Source: LH-M37 sp965602855 (GTDB lineage Bacteria > Pseudomonadota > Gammaproteobacteria > SZUA-229). Taken from it: DNA of 64,000 bases. The stretch spans positions 1 to 64,000 of the forward strand of contig CBFCZV010000003.1 of assembly GCA_965602855.1 (NCBI GenBank). The letters run 5' to 3'. The notes below the pieces were generated by a model. That model made no database searches. It was given only the letters and a program-made list of their open reading frames with translations, and was not told the DNA's origin. Positions 52,887 to 62,223 of this stretch are shown here, in pieces (position 1 is the first letter of the stretch; every line of letters starts with the position of its first letter). Position numbers and translations under genes: made by a program.

Positions 52887-53774
52887 ATGTACAAAACTCT
52901 GGCTGATTATATTGGTCATACGCCCCTGGTACGCTTGCAGCGATTAGCGGGTGAAACAACAAATACTTTGCTGGTCAAGCTGGAAGGCAATAATCCTGCT
53001 GGTTCTGTAAAGGATCGGCCTGCTTTGAATATGATTTTTCAGGCGGAAAAGAGGGGTGATATTAAGCCCGGTGATACTCTGATCGAAGCCACCAGTGGGA
53101 ATACCGGAATTGCACTGGCGATGGCAGCGGCTATCCAAGGCTATCGCATGATTTTGATTATGCCGGAAAATATGAGTGAAGAACGTCGTGCTGCGATGAA
53201 AGCTTATGGTGCTGAACTCATTCTGGTGACACAGGAGCAAAGTATCGAAGGTGCGCGTGATTTGGCACTACAGATGCAGCAGGAAGGCAAAGGCAAGGTG
53301 CTGGATCAATTCAATAATGATGATAATCCAAATGCGCATTATATCAGTACAGGACCAGAGATCTGGGATCAAACTGAAGGTAAAATTACACATTTTGTCA
53401 GTGCCATGGGTACGACCGGTACGATTATGGGTGTGTCTCATTTCCTCAAGGAAAAGAATCCAGATATTCAGATTGTTGGTGTGCAGCCTGAGGAGGGCGC
53501 GAGTATTCCTGGTATTCGCCGCTGGCCTGAAGAATATTTGCCCAGTATTTTTGAAGCCAGCCGAGTCGATAGCACTTTAGATGTTAGTCAGCAGGCCGCT
53601 GAGCAGACGACACGTGATTTGGCTGCTAAAGAGGGTATCTTCTGCGGTATTTCATCGGGTGGTGCGGTAGCGGCTGCTATGCAGTTGAATCAACAAGTCG
53701 AAAATGCGGTGATCGTTTCTATTATTTGTGATCGCGGTGATCGTTATATGTCTACCGGTGTTTTCCCCGCTTAA
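52887..53774 (+). CDS. cysM: cysteine synthase B
   Basis: PLP enzyme forming cysteine from O-acetylserine and sulfide or thiosulfate. 295 residues, CysM-like length. The PLP lysine K42 is in NPAGSVKDRPAL; TSGNTGIALAMAAA binds the substrate carboxylate and ISSGGAVAAA the cofactor phosphate; GTTGTIMG is also present. The KDRPAL form (Arg-Pro after KD) is typical of CysM over CysK. rlmD follows after 20 bases. Confidence 0.94.
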   Translation: MYKTLADYIGHTPLVRLQRLAGETTNTLLVKLEGNNPAGSVKDRPALNMIFQAEKRGDIKPGDTLIEATSGNTGIALAMAAAIQGYRMILIMPENMSEERRAAMKAYGAELILVTQEQSIEGARDLALQMQQEGKGKVLDQFNNDDNPNAHYISTGPEIWDQTEGKITHFVSAMGTTGTIMGVSHFLKEKNPDIQIVGVQPEEGASIPGIRRWPEEYLPSIFEASRVDSTLDVSQQAAEQTTRDLAAKEGIFCGISSGGAVAAAMQLNQQVENAVIVSIICDRGDRYMSTGVFPA

Positions 53775-53794
53775 TAATTTCAGAGTAATTTTAT

Positions 53795-55138
53795 ATGTCT
53801 AATAAACGTCGCCGACGTCGTTCACCTCGTCTGCCAGAAGAACCTGTTCAAGTTGAAATTGAGTCATTGTCTGCAGAAGGTCGGGGCATTGCCCATGTCG
53901 ATGATCGAATTGTTTTTGTCGATCAGGCTTTAGCCGGTGAAACAGTCTTATTCAAATATACCAAGTTGAGCAAGAAAATTGCAGAGGGTCGAGCGATTGA
54001 AATATTGAAAGCTTCGCCTGACCGAGTGGAAGCTAAATGCAGTGCTTTTGCAATGTGTGGTGGCTGTTCATTGCAACACATGAGTGCCGACAAGCAACTG
54101 GAGTTGAAGCAGAAAACTTTTCTGGATCATCTTGAACATATTGGTCATGTTGAGGCGGAGAATTTATTGCCACCATTGACTGGGCCGCTTTGGGGGTATC
54201 GTCATAAAGCACGTTTAAGTGTTCGCCATGTACGAAAAAAAGATCAGATTATGGTGGGCTTTCGTGAAAGTGGCTCTTCATTTGTTACCGATGCCGAGCA
54301 ATGTGAAATTTTGCATCCCAGTGTTGGTTTATTGTTGACGGAGTTAGCCGACTACATTTCGCGTATGGAACAAAAAGAGCGCATTCCTCAAATTGAAGTC
54401 GCGGTAGGTGATAATCAAACAGTATTAGTTTTCAGGCATCTTGATCCTCTGCCTGAAACAGACAGAGAAATTTTGCGCGAACTGGCAATCAAACACGATT
54501 TTGTTATTTATTTACAGGCCGGTTCACCCGATGAGCTTGAAGCTTTACATCCTCTGCAGCCAGAAACGCTTTATTACGAACTGCCTAAACATAATGTGCG
54601 TGTTGAATTTCAGTCTTCCGATTTTACTCAGGTCAATCCTGAAATAAATCGTGACATGTTGGACAGGACAATTGATTTTTTACAATTAAAAGATACTGAT
54701 CAGGTGCTGGATTTGTTTTGTGGTTTAGGTAATTTTTCATTACCGATGGCGCGGCAGTGTGCACAGTTGACGGCGGTTGAAGGTTCGGCAGTGATGGTGA
54801 AAAAAGCACGAGACAATGCAGCTAAAAATAATATTGAAAATGTTGAATTTCATATGGCTGATTTGTACAGCGAAGAAATTGCAACCGCGCCCTGGCTGAA
54901 GAAAAAATACAATAAAATATTACTCGATCCACCACGTTCTGGTGCGGATGCGGTACTCAGGTATTTGGCAAAAATGGATGCGGAACGCATCGTTTATGTT
55001 TCATGTCATCCTGCGACATTGGCGCGTGATGCGGGTGTTTTGGTGAATGAATTAGGTTATCGTTTAAGCGATGCGGGAATCATGGATATGTTCCCGCATA
55101 CTAAACATGTGGAGTCTATTGCTGTTTTTGTTAAATAA
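53795..55138 (+). CDS. rlmD: 23S rRNA (uracil1939-C5)-methyltransferase
   Basis: SAM-dependent methylation of U1939 in 23S rRNA. 447 residues: N-terminal TRAM domain (about 15-75), an iron-sulfur cluster with C82, C88 and C91 (CSAFAMCGGC) and a fourth Cys in DAEQCEIL, then the methyltransferase domain with VLDLFCGLGNFSLP, the LLDPPRSGAD loop and catalytic Cys in YVSCHPATLARD. Basic N-terminus (KRRRRR). Convergent with the FHA gene, with only eight bases between. Confidence 0.95.
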   Translation: MSNKRRRRRSPRLPEEPVQVEIESLSAEGRGIAHVDDRIVFVDQALAGETVLFKYTKLSKKIAEGRAIEILKASPDRVEAKCSAFAMCGGCSLQHMSADKQLELKQKTFLDHLEHIGHVEAENLLPPLTGPLWGYRHKARLSVRHVRKKDQIMVGFRESGSSFVTDAEQCEILHPSVGLLLTELADYISRMEQKERIPQIEVAVGDNQTVLVFRHLDPLPETDREILRELAIKHDFVIYLQAGSPDELEALHPLQPETLYYELPKHNVRVEFQSSDFTQVNPEINRDMLDRTIDFLQLKDTDQVLDLFCGLGNFSLPMARQCAQLTAVEGSAVMVKKARDNAAKNNIENVEFHMADLYSEEIATAPWLKKKYNKILLDPPRSGADAVLRYLAKMDAERIVYVSCHPATLARDAGVLVNELGYRLSDAGIMDMFPHTKHVESIAVFVK

Positions 55139-55146
55139 GGTTTGTT

Positions 55147-55860
55147 TTATTCGAGATAGAATCCCATCTTCACACCAGCAACTTCAATAACATCTTTATC
55201 CGCCAAAGGCTGTGCCTGAGTGCCAACTTCCTGATCATTGACCAGAGGGCGTTTCTCGTAGGAACCTGCATCGACAACGATGAGGAAGAAGCCAAGAGGG
55301 CGTCGTGTGATGGCTGCAACCTGTACACCCGGTTTGCCCAGGGTAGTCAGGATCTTGGTGATTTTCATGCGCTTGCCACTGTTGGCTCCACTGAGTAGTT
55401 CTAAATAGGCTTCAGCCTGCTCGCTTCCTGCAGCACCAGCAGAGGCTAAATCAGCAGCGATCTTACCAATCGATTTTTCGAGTTTTTTACTGGTTTCGGT
55501 GGAAACAGGCTGATCATTCGCATCTGGGCGAATAATCATAGTTTTCTCAAATTCACCTTCACCCGCTTCTTCAGCCTCGTTCACATATTCAAGTGTATGT
55601 TTTCCAATAACGACCTTTTCACCATTCTGTAAAGAGTGCTTGGTAATAGGCTGGCCATTGATCAATGTGCCGTTTGTGCTATTCAGGTCTTCGATAAAAG
55701 AATCGTTGAGAATTGTCAGGATTTTGGCGTGGGTGCCGCTGACAGCGAGATTATCGATATGGATATCATTAGTCGGTTTTCGTCCGATGGTAATGATTTC
55801 CTGATCTAGCTCGTATTCTTTTACGGGCTTGTTGTCGAAGCTGAGTATTAATTTGGCCAT
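55147..55860 (-). CDS. FHA-domain protein (N-terminal FHA plus degenerate second FHA-like domain)
   Basis: 237 residues. The first FHA domain (about 18-92) has all phosphothreonine-site motifs: TIGRKPTNDI, SGTHAKI and NSTNGTLING. A segment GEFEKTMIIRPD (about 101-112) resembles the phospho-Thr peptide that GarA/OdhI proteins bind within themselves. The C-terminal half (about 148-237) looks like a second, less canonical FHA fold (GKRMKITKILTTLG, PLVNDQEVG). Last gene of the kinase-phosphatase-FHA operon, so it probably reads phosphothreonines made by that kinase. Confidence 0.9.
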   Translation of the reverse strand: MAKLILSFDNKPVKEYELDQEIITIGRKPTNDIHIDNLAVSGTHAKILTILNDSFIEDLNSTNGTLINGQPITKHSLQNGEKVVIGKHTLEYVNEAEEAGEGEFEKTMIIRPDANDQPVSTETSKKLEKSIGKIAADLASAGAAGSEQAEAYLELLSGANSGKRMKITKILTTLGKPGVQVAAITRRPLGFFLIVVDAGSYEKRPLVNDQEVGTQAQPLADKDVIEVAGVKMGFYLE

Positions 55861-55894
55861 TTTTGTTCCTTAATGCACATATTTATTATTATGC

Positions 55895-56719
55895 TTATGA
55901 GAATAAATCAAAAAAACGAGAAAACAAGCTATTTTTGGCAGGAAATGATTTTAATGGTCTCGCCAGAATCACGGAAATGTTGTCTTTTCCGCCGTGCCGA
56001 TTGGCTTCTTCTACCAGTTCGGTTGCTGCTTTTTCAAGATTATCGGTATTTCGCTTGATGGTTTCGTGGATCAAATCATCTTCGATCATGTCGTTTAGGC
56101 CATCTGAGCAGAGCAGGTAGATGTCGTTGATTTGTGTAACATCTTCCTGAATATCGATGCGTACATTTTCTTCTATACCTATAGCTCGAGTAACCAGGTT
56201 TTTGTTGAGTGACTTTCTGGCTTGCTCAGGAGTGTAAAAACCACGATCAACCAGTTCCTGCATCAAGCTGTGGTCACGGGTGACCTGTTCGAGTACGCCA
56301 TCTCTGACCCGATACAGGCGAGAATCACCAACGTGTGCGACGGTGAAACGGTTATCATAAAATAAGACGACGACAACGGTTGTGCCCATGCCCCGGTATT
56401 GTGAGTTTTCACTGGAAGAGTCAAAAACGTTGCTGTTGGCGAGTTCGATGGCATCGTGAACAGTCATGCTTTCCATGCTGTAGCCTGTTTCTTTATCTGT
56501 GTCGCCTTCGTTGAGGTTTTTCAGTTTTTCAGTAAGGGTGTCGTAAACAGTGCTGACGGTAATAGCACTGGCGACTTCGCCGCCACGGTGGCCACCCATG
56601 CCATCAGCCAGTATGGCCAGGCCCAATGATGTTTCAGTACTGATGGCATCTTCGTTATGATCACGCACAGAACCGACATCTGTTAATCCTGCAATCTCAA
56701 TTTTACCTTTTAAGCTCAT
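55895..56719 (-). CDS. PP2C-family serine/threonine phosphatase
   Basis: 274 residues, cytoplasmic. Metal-dependent phosphatase motifs in order: DVGSVRDHNEDA, ILADGMGGHRGGEVAS, VAHVGDSRLYRV, LCSDGLNDMI and GGKDNISVILA; the metal-ligand Asp residues are all present. Ends in a short hydrophobic/basic tail. It lies 8 bases behind the Ser/Thr kinase gene and 34 before the FHA gene, so it should reverse the phosphorylations made by the kinase. Confidence 0.94.
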   Translation of the reverse strand: MSLKGKIEIAGLTDVGSVRDHNEDAISTETSLGLAILADGMGGHRGGEVASAITVSTVYDTLTEKLKNLNEGDTDKETGYSMESMTVHDAIELANSNVFDSSSENSQYRGMGTTVVVVLFYDNRFTVAHVGDSRLYRVRDGVLEQVTRDHSLMQELVDRGFYTPEQARKSLNKNLVTRAIGIEENVRIDIQEDVTQINDIYLLCSDGLNDMIEDDLIHETIKRNTDNLEKAATELVEEANRHGGKDNISVILARPLKSFPAKNSLFSRFFDLFS

Positions 56720-56727
56720 AGCGTCCC

Positions 56728-59412
56728 TCAGTCCTTGCCTTCAGCGGCTATGATTCTCAGACATTTACCAATGTCATCTGCCATTTGTTTTCCGGTTTTA
56801 TAACGTTTTTCAACATCTTTCTGTAGAGCTCGATTGATGATTACGTTAATGCAGCGTGGTAAATCAGGGTTAATAGAGCTAGGTGCAGGATGCTCTTCAT
56901 TGGCGATTTTGTACATTAATGCGGCCATTGAATCACCAACGAAGGGAAGTTGACCCGTGACCATCTGGAACATCATAACGCCGAGCGAGAATAGATCGGA
57001 TTGACCTTCAACTCTTTTGCCGGCTAATTGTTCTGGCGACATGTAAGAGGGGGTGCCCAATACCATGCCGGTTTTTGTTTTGCTTGAATCGGTGATGCGG
57101 GCGATACCAAAGTCGGTGATTTTTATAACATCACTTTCTGGATCCCACATTAGATTGGCAGGCTTAATGTCACGATGCACTATGTTGAAACTGTGCGCAT
57201 AACCCAGGCCATCAGCGGTTTGCTGCATTAATGAAAGCACCTTGGTGACAGGCAGCAATTTATCTTTTTTAATGTATTTGGCCATGTCGGAGCCTTTCAG
57301 GTACTCCATGGCAATATAAGCAAGATCATGTTCATCGCCAGCATCAAAGATGGTGACAATGTTGGGATGATTGAGGCGACCGGCAGTTTCTGCTTCGCGG
57401 AAGAAACGCTCTTTAACTTCTTCCAGTTCATCATCTTCGAATTCCTGAGAGAGTGCCATGGTTTTGATGGCAACAACACGAGAAATTTTCGGATCTTTTC
57501 CGAGATAAACGGCACCCATAGCACCTTTACCCAGTTCTTTCTCGATCTCATAGCGTCCCAGCATGGGTTTTTCGATATTGCCATCATCAAGTAGTAATGA
57601 ACTATTGGAGGATGTGCCACCTCCACCCAGTATTACGGTTTCGTCCATGGCGGTGGCTCGGTTTGAGCGGGTTTTAATATCGCGGAAGTTAGGGTCGATA
57701 TCAGTAATGTAATCGTAAACAGACTTGGCTTTGTTGAACTGGCGTTTACGTTCGTAATCCAGCGCCAGATTGTACATAAGTTCTAGTGCAGACTTATCAG
57801 CCGGTAATTTGCGGAATTTTTCAAAGGCCATGTCCAGTTGTCCCTGACCTTGCATGGAAAGTCCCAACATGCGATTACTTTCAGCCGATTCAATATCCAG
57901 ACGTGCTTTACCACGTTCGGTGAGCAGGAAGCGTTTTGTTGTCAGCAGTATGTGACCGGTAATGAGCAGCAGGGAAGGTGTCATCAATTGAACCCACACA
58001 CCTTCATTGGTCATCAACACGTAGTGTGTGGCAAAGAAACCAATGAATAGAATAATGGTGGTAATGAAGCCTGCCGCTGCACCCATACGCGGTAATAATA
58101 GCATCAGATAAAGCGCAGCTAACATCAATGCGCCCAGTTGTGCATAGCCTGCCCATTCTGGTTCAATGAAGAAATCTTCGTTAAGAATGCTCGAGATCGA
58201 GTGAGCTAGTGTCAGGACGGGGGACATGGCTGGGTCGATAGGAGTAACCATGGTGTTGCCAACGCCAAAAGCGGTAGCACCGATAAGTACGATTTTATCT
58301 TTGTATTTGCTGACGGGGACTTTTCCCTGAATAACGTCAAAGAAGGAATCAACAGGGAAAGCACTTTCATAGCCATCACTGTTGTAGAAGAAAGTTTTCA
58401 TTTGAGATTCTTCGTCTGTTTTTATCGTCAGGCGACCGAGTTGAACATCTGAACTGACGGTGACTTTGATGTCTTTAATATCCAGGTTCAGACTTTTTGC
58501 AGCAAGAATGAGTGAAAGAGAAGGATAGAAATCATCATAATAATCGACAATCAGTGGCTCGCTACGTATGCCACCATCGACATCGAGCACACTGACCAGG
58601 GCACCAATGTTTAAGGCAGTTTGTCCAATGGTTGGGATCGGCGGCAAACTATCCACCATGGGTAAAGGACGCCAGCCATCCGGGTTGTTGCCTGGGTTAT
58701 CAATAATATTACTTTCTGGGAGTTTGTTGATGCGTACATATTCAGGAAGATCTTCATTGGGGCGGCCGATAGGATCACCCAGGATAAAGGGCATGGCCAG
58801 TACGACGTTGCCCGTTTGCTGCATGCTTTCTGCCAGTGTCTTATCTGTATCTAAAGAAATGGCTGCTGCGGTGATGTATTCTTTATAAGCAGCAATGTCA
58901 TCAATGACCTGATTCTGCAATGGCGAGTTGGCTACATGCTCTTTGATCATCTTGATGGCGGTTCTGCCATTGGCATCACGTTTGTTTTTAACGAGACGTT
59001 GAGAATCATTGATGGTCTGGTTGAGTTCTTCTACGTATTGAGGAACTTTGGAAAGGTTGCTTTCATCAAAAATGGAGCTTAGATCCTGTAAGAACTGTAA
59101 GCCGGGATCAAGTTGTGGTTCAGTAAATAATACGGTCTGGCCGATTGCCTTGGCACCACCTTCGGTCAGTAGCGCGTGCATCTGTGCATGAATATCACGA
59201 GACCAGGGCCAGCGGCCTATGTTGTCGATACTCTCATCATCAATAGCAATAACGGCAATTTTGTCACTGGCGGTGCGGCTGGATGACTGCACGCCAAAAT
59301 CATAAGCATTACGTTCAATGCTCTGGATTAAAGTAGATTGCATGAAGATGATAAAGAAGAGAGTAATTATGAGGCCGACAAACCAGTCGCTCTTCCAAAA
59401 CCCTTGTTTCAT
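56728..59412 (-). CDS. CHASE2-domain serine/threonine protein kinase
   Basis: 894 residues. N-terminal membrane helix (about 9-28), extracytoplasmic CHASE2 sensor (about 35-425, IAVIAIDDESIDNIGRWPW near its start), membrane helices (about 430-500), a helical TPR-like region (about 530-590, MYNLALDYERKRQFNKAKSV), then a Hanks-type kinase domain (about 630-885): glycine loop ELGKGAMGAVY, Lys in VVAIKTM, HRDIKPANL, ITDFGIA and TPSYMSPEQL, all intact. Thr in MDETVILGGGG just before the kinase domain is a possible autophosphorylation site for the FHA partner. The CHASE2 domain matches the cyclase at 44532-46751 in layout, with a different output. Confidence 0.93.
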   Translation of the reverse strand: MKQGFWKSDWFVGLIITLFFIIFMQSTLIQSIERNAYDFGVQSSSRTASDKIAVIAIDDESIDNIGRWPWSRDIHAQMHALLTEGGAKAIGQTVLFTEPQLDPGLQFLQDLSSIFDESNLSKVPQYVEELNQTINDSQRLVKNKRDANGRTAIKMIKEHVANSPLQNQVIDDIAAYKEYITAAAISLDTDKTLAESMQQTGNVVLAMPFILGDPIGRPNEDLPEYVRINKLPESNIIDNPGNNPDGWRPLPMVDSLPPIPTIGQTALNIGALVSVLDVDGGIRSEPLIVDYYDDFYPSLSLILAAKSLNLDIKDIKVTVSSDVQLGRLTIKTDEESQMKTFFYNSDGYESAFPVDSFFDVIQGKVPVSKYKDKIVLIGATAFGVGNTMVTPIDPAMSPVLTLAHSISSILNEDFFIEPEWAGYAQLGALMLAALYLMLLLPRMGAAAGFITTIILFIGFFATHYVLMTNEGVWVQLMTPSLLLITGHILLTTKRFLLTERGKARLDIESAESNRMLGLSMQGQGQLDMAFEKFRKLPADKSALELMYNLALDYERKRQFNKAKSVYDYITDIDPNFRDIKTRSNRATAMDETVILGGGGTSSNSSLLLDDGNIEKPMLGRYEIEKELGKGAMGAVYLGKDPKISRVVAIKTMALSQEFEDDELEEVKERFFREAETAGRLNHPNIVTIFDAGDEHDLAYIAMEYLKGSDMAKYIKKDKLLPVTKVLSLMQQTADGLGYAHSFNIVHRDIKPANLMWDPESDVIKITDFGIARITDSSKTKTGMVLGTPSYMSPEQLAGKRVEGQSDLFSLGVMMFQMVTGQLPFVGDSMAALMYKIANEEHPAPSSINPDLPRCINVIINRALQKDVEKRYKTGKQMADDIGKCLRIIAAEGKD

Positions 59413-59632
59413 AGTATCACCCGTTTTTTCTTATTGTTTTCAAACCGGACTTTCCCTGTTAATGATAGATCAGACGGTTTTGCTATCGGTTTTTTATTTT
59501 CTATCTTATAGCCGAAAATTGCCTGATTATCCTGCATATTGTCCTGTAATTATTATAGTTCACTGTTTTTTTAGACTTCCGCGAGCATAGCGCATTCTTG
59601 TAGCCTTGTCCCGTTCTATGACGCGGCAGGCA

Positions 59633-60574
59633 TCAGTACATATACGGCTGGTTCTCGTTTTTCATTAGAAGACTGGCCATGGTGGCACCTACGCGTTTAG
59701 CCAGTCTATCCAGCAGATCATCAGTGACAGTAAAATCAACAATGTCCTCTTCACCAATCACTTCTCGGGCAACATAACCCGCACTCGCCAGTTCATCGAT
59801 CAGGCCAATTTCAAGGCTTTGCTCACCAGTCCAGATGAGGCCGGAGAATAAGCCTTCAACATCCTGTTTTAAACGATCACCACGACCTTTTTTTACGGCG
59901 TTAATGAATTGCAGATGAATGCTGTGTAGCATGGTGCTCATGTGTTTATTAACTTCCTCATCGACAGGCATGAAAGGGTCGAGCAGTGCCTTGTTTTTAC
60001 CTGCGGTGAGTGTTCTGCGTTCTACGCCCAGTTTTTTCATGGCATCGACAAAACCAAAGTTATCCATGCGCACGCCGATGGAACCCACAATGCTGGCTTT
60101 GTCGGCATAAATTTTATCAGCAGCGGCGGCAACGTAATAACCACCAGAAGCACACATGTCACTGATGACTGCGTACAAAGGTGTATCTGGGTATTTTTCA
60201 CGCAGACGAATTATTTCATCATAAATATAGCCAGCCTGTACCGGTGTGCCGCCGGGGCTGTTGATGCGCAGTATTACACCGGTTGTGTTTTTGTCTTCAA
60301 AGGCATCGCGTAAAGCGATGACGATATTGTCCGAACTGGCTTTTTCACCTTCGGCAATTAACCCCGTTAAATTGACTAATGCTGTATGTTTTGTAGTTAA
60401 TTTTTTGGTGCTTATATCGCTGTCGATGAACATAACCAGTAAAGTAATAAGGTAGGCGAAGGTTAGCATTTTGAAGAAAATGCTCCAGCGACGTGAGCGC
60501 CTTTGTTCTCGTAAGCTTGATTCAGCTAGCTTGGTGATGAATTTTTTTTCCCAACCCGGTTCTTGTTCGTTCAT
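59633..60574 (-). CDS. sppA: signal peptide peptidase SppA (S49 family)
   Basis: Membrane-bound serine protease that degrades cleaved signal peptides. 313 residues: basic cytoplasmic N-terminus, one membrane helix (about 34-50), periplasmic protease domain with RINSPGGTPVQAG, nucleophile Ser143 in CASGGYYVAAAA and general-base Lys195 in AGKNKALLDPF (52 residues later, the usual spacing of short SppA). The short, single-repeat form rather than the 67-kDa E. coli form. Last gene of the rluC-HAD-sppA operon. Confidence 0.93.
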   Translation of the reverse strand: MNEQEPGWEKKFITKLAESSLREQRRSRRWSIFFKMLTFAYLITLLVMFIDSDISTKKLTTKHTALVNLTGLIAEGEKASSDNIVIALRDAFEDKNTTGVILRINSPGGTPVQAGYIYDEIIRLREKYPDTPLYAVISDMCASGGYYVAAAADKIYADKASIVGSIGVRMDNFGFVDAMKKLGVERRTLTAGKNKALLDPFMPVDEEVNKHMSTMLHSIHLQFINAVKKGRGDRLKQDVEGLFSGLIWTGEQSLEIGLIDELASAGYVAREVIGEEDIVDFTVTDDLLDRLAKRVGATMASLLMKNENQPYMY

Positions 60575-60613
60575 AGTTTTCTATACGTTTGTTTATGTTT
60601 TAAATATATCGAT

Positions 60614-61279
60614 TTAATTGTTCGACAGGAAATTTGATAAATCTGAGATTCTGTCCAGACATAATAAAGGCTTATGTTGCATCAGTCTATCAGCAGTGTG
60701 AGCGCCGTGGCTGACGGCGACTGCATCAACCCCTGCATTCTTAGCCATCATTAAATCGTGTTCACTGTCACCAACCATAAGAGCCTGTGTGGTATTCGTC
60801 CGGGTTTCATCGAGAATGCCCAGCAACATTTCAGGATGGGGCTTAGATTGGTTTTCACCCGCGCAACGAGTTGTGGTGAAGTAATGTCTGACAGGATGTT
60901 CAGTCAGTGAATGTTCTAATCCAATACGGCTTTTACCCGTTGCGATCGCCATAGTAAAACTTTTGCTTCGTAATTCATCGAGCATATCAGTGACGCCATC
61001 GAATAAGGGCGCTGGTACTTTATTTTCATTCAGGTAATGATGTCGGTAAGCGTCAGACATTTTATTAGTCAGTGTTTGCGGCTTGTCTGGGTGGAGTCGT
61101 TCCATTGCTTCCTGCAAACCTAAACCGATAACGCTACGAGCCGCCTCTTCGGTAATCTCTTCACTACAAATCATTTTGCTGGCGGCTTGCAGGCTGGCGG
61201 TGATTTGTTCAATTGAATCGACGAGGGTGCCGTCCCAGTCGAAGACGAGTAGTGAATAGGGGTTGTTTAAATTGTTCAT
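60614..61279 (-). CDS. HAD-superfamily hydrolase, phosphoglycolate-phosphatase-like
   Basis: 221 residues. HAD motif I FDWDGTLVDS (13-22), motif II in IATGKSR, Lys and motif IV in MVGDSEHDLMMA; a helical cap lies between (C1 type). Similar proteins stand next to rluC in many gammaproteobacteria and are annotated as phosphoglycolate phosphatase-like with unproven substrate. Overlaps rluC by four bases. Confidence 0.9.
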   Translation of the reverse strand: MNNLNNPYSLLVFDWDGTLVDSIEQITASLQAASKMICSEEITEEAARSVIGLGLQEAMERLHPDKPQTLTNKMSDAYRHHYLNENKVPAPLFDGVTDMLDELRSKSFTMAIATGKSRIGLEHSLTEHPVRHYFTTTRCAGENQSKPHPEMLLGILDETRTNTTQALMVGDSEHDLMMAKNAGVDAVAVSHGAHTADRLMQHKPLLCLDRISDLSNFLSNN

Positions 61280-62223
61280 GATGCTATTTTGTTGAGTACG
61301 TTTTGCAACTCGTCGCTTAATGGTGCTTCGATGATCAGTGGCTTATTAGACGTTGGGTTAAGTCCGGGTAATTCGATGCGTGCGGCGTGTAAAAATAGGC
61401 GTTTTAGTCCAGATTTTTTCAAAGTCTGATTGTATTTTTTGTCACCGTATTTTTTGTCACCAGCAACAGGGTGGTCCGCGTGGGCGGCATGAACACGAAT
61501 TTGGTGTGTGCGACCGGTTTCGATTTTAATTTCCATCAAACTGGATTGCGGGTAGATTTTCTTCGCCTCAAAATGGCTGATGGCGTGCTTGCCATCATCA
61601 TTAACTTCAACCATGTGCTCACCGCTGCGCATGGTTTTTTTCAGTGCTGCGTCGATGGTGTTAACGCCTTGCCATTGGCCTTCAACCAAAGCGAGATAAT
61701 ACTTGCCGATGCCTGATCTGCTCTCATCACGAAATAGGTCATGTAGTTTAGTTAAGCTGGTTCTATTCTTTGCGATGATCAAACATCCGCTGGTTTCACG
61801 GTCAAGACGATGAACCAGTTCAATAAACCGATCGGGGTGTTGTTGCTTCAGCGCCTCGATAATACCGAAGGCAAGACCGCTGCCGCTGTGCACGGCAATA
61901 CCAGAAGGTTTGTTGATCACCATTAAATCGTCATTTTCAAAAAGCACGGATGCTTCAATGAGCTTGATCACCGAATCAGGGATGATGACTTTATCACCAC
62001 TGTTGATGCGGGCAGGGGGGATGCGTACTTTGTCATCCAGCTTTAATTTATAGAGAGGCTTTTTCCGGCCACTGTTGACTCGAACCTGACCGCTGCGTAA
62101 AAGCTGGTATATATGGCTTCGAGGCACTCCCTTGAGTTGTGTCATCAGGAAGTTATCGATGCGCTGTCCTGCGTTATTAGCATCAATTTGAACTATTCGG
62201 GCATTTTGACGGTCTGATTTCAT
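61276..62223 (-). CDS. rluC: 23S rRNA pseudouridine synthase RluC
   Basis: Makes pseudouridines 955, 2504 and 2580 in 23S rRNA (E. coli numbering). 315 residues from the ATG at 62223 (MKSDRQNAR); an upstream in-frame ATG at 62316 adds unconserved residues. N-terminal S4 RNA-binding domain (about 15-75, QRIDNFLMTQLKGVPRSHI), then the synthase domain with catalytic Asp in HRLDRETSGCLI and GRTHQIRVHAAH. Divergent from rne, the classical gammaproteobacterial arrangement. Confidence 0.94.
   Translation of the reverse strand: MKSDRQNARIVQIDANNAGQRIDNFLMTQLKGVPRSHIYQLLRSGQVRVNSGRKKPLYKLKLDDKVRIPPARINSGDKVIIPDSVIKLIEASVLFENDDLMVINKPSGIAVHSGSGLAFGIIEALKQQHPDRFIELVHRLDRETSGCLIIAKNRTSLTKLHDLFRDESRSGIGKYYLALVEGQWQGVNTIDAALKKTMRSGEHMVEVNDDGKHAISHFEAKKIYPQSSLMEIKIETGRTHQIRVHAAHADHPVAGDKKYGDKKYNQTLKKSGLKRLFLHAARIELPGLNPTSNKPLIIEAPLSDELQNVLNKIAS

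Noticed and set aside
52813..52962. A 50-residue N-terminal extension of the TonB receptor.
   Set aside because: It would overlap the start of divergent cysM, and the ATG at 52812 gives a normal signal peptide.
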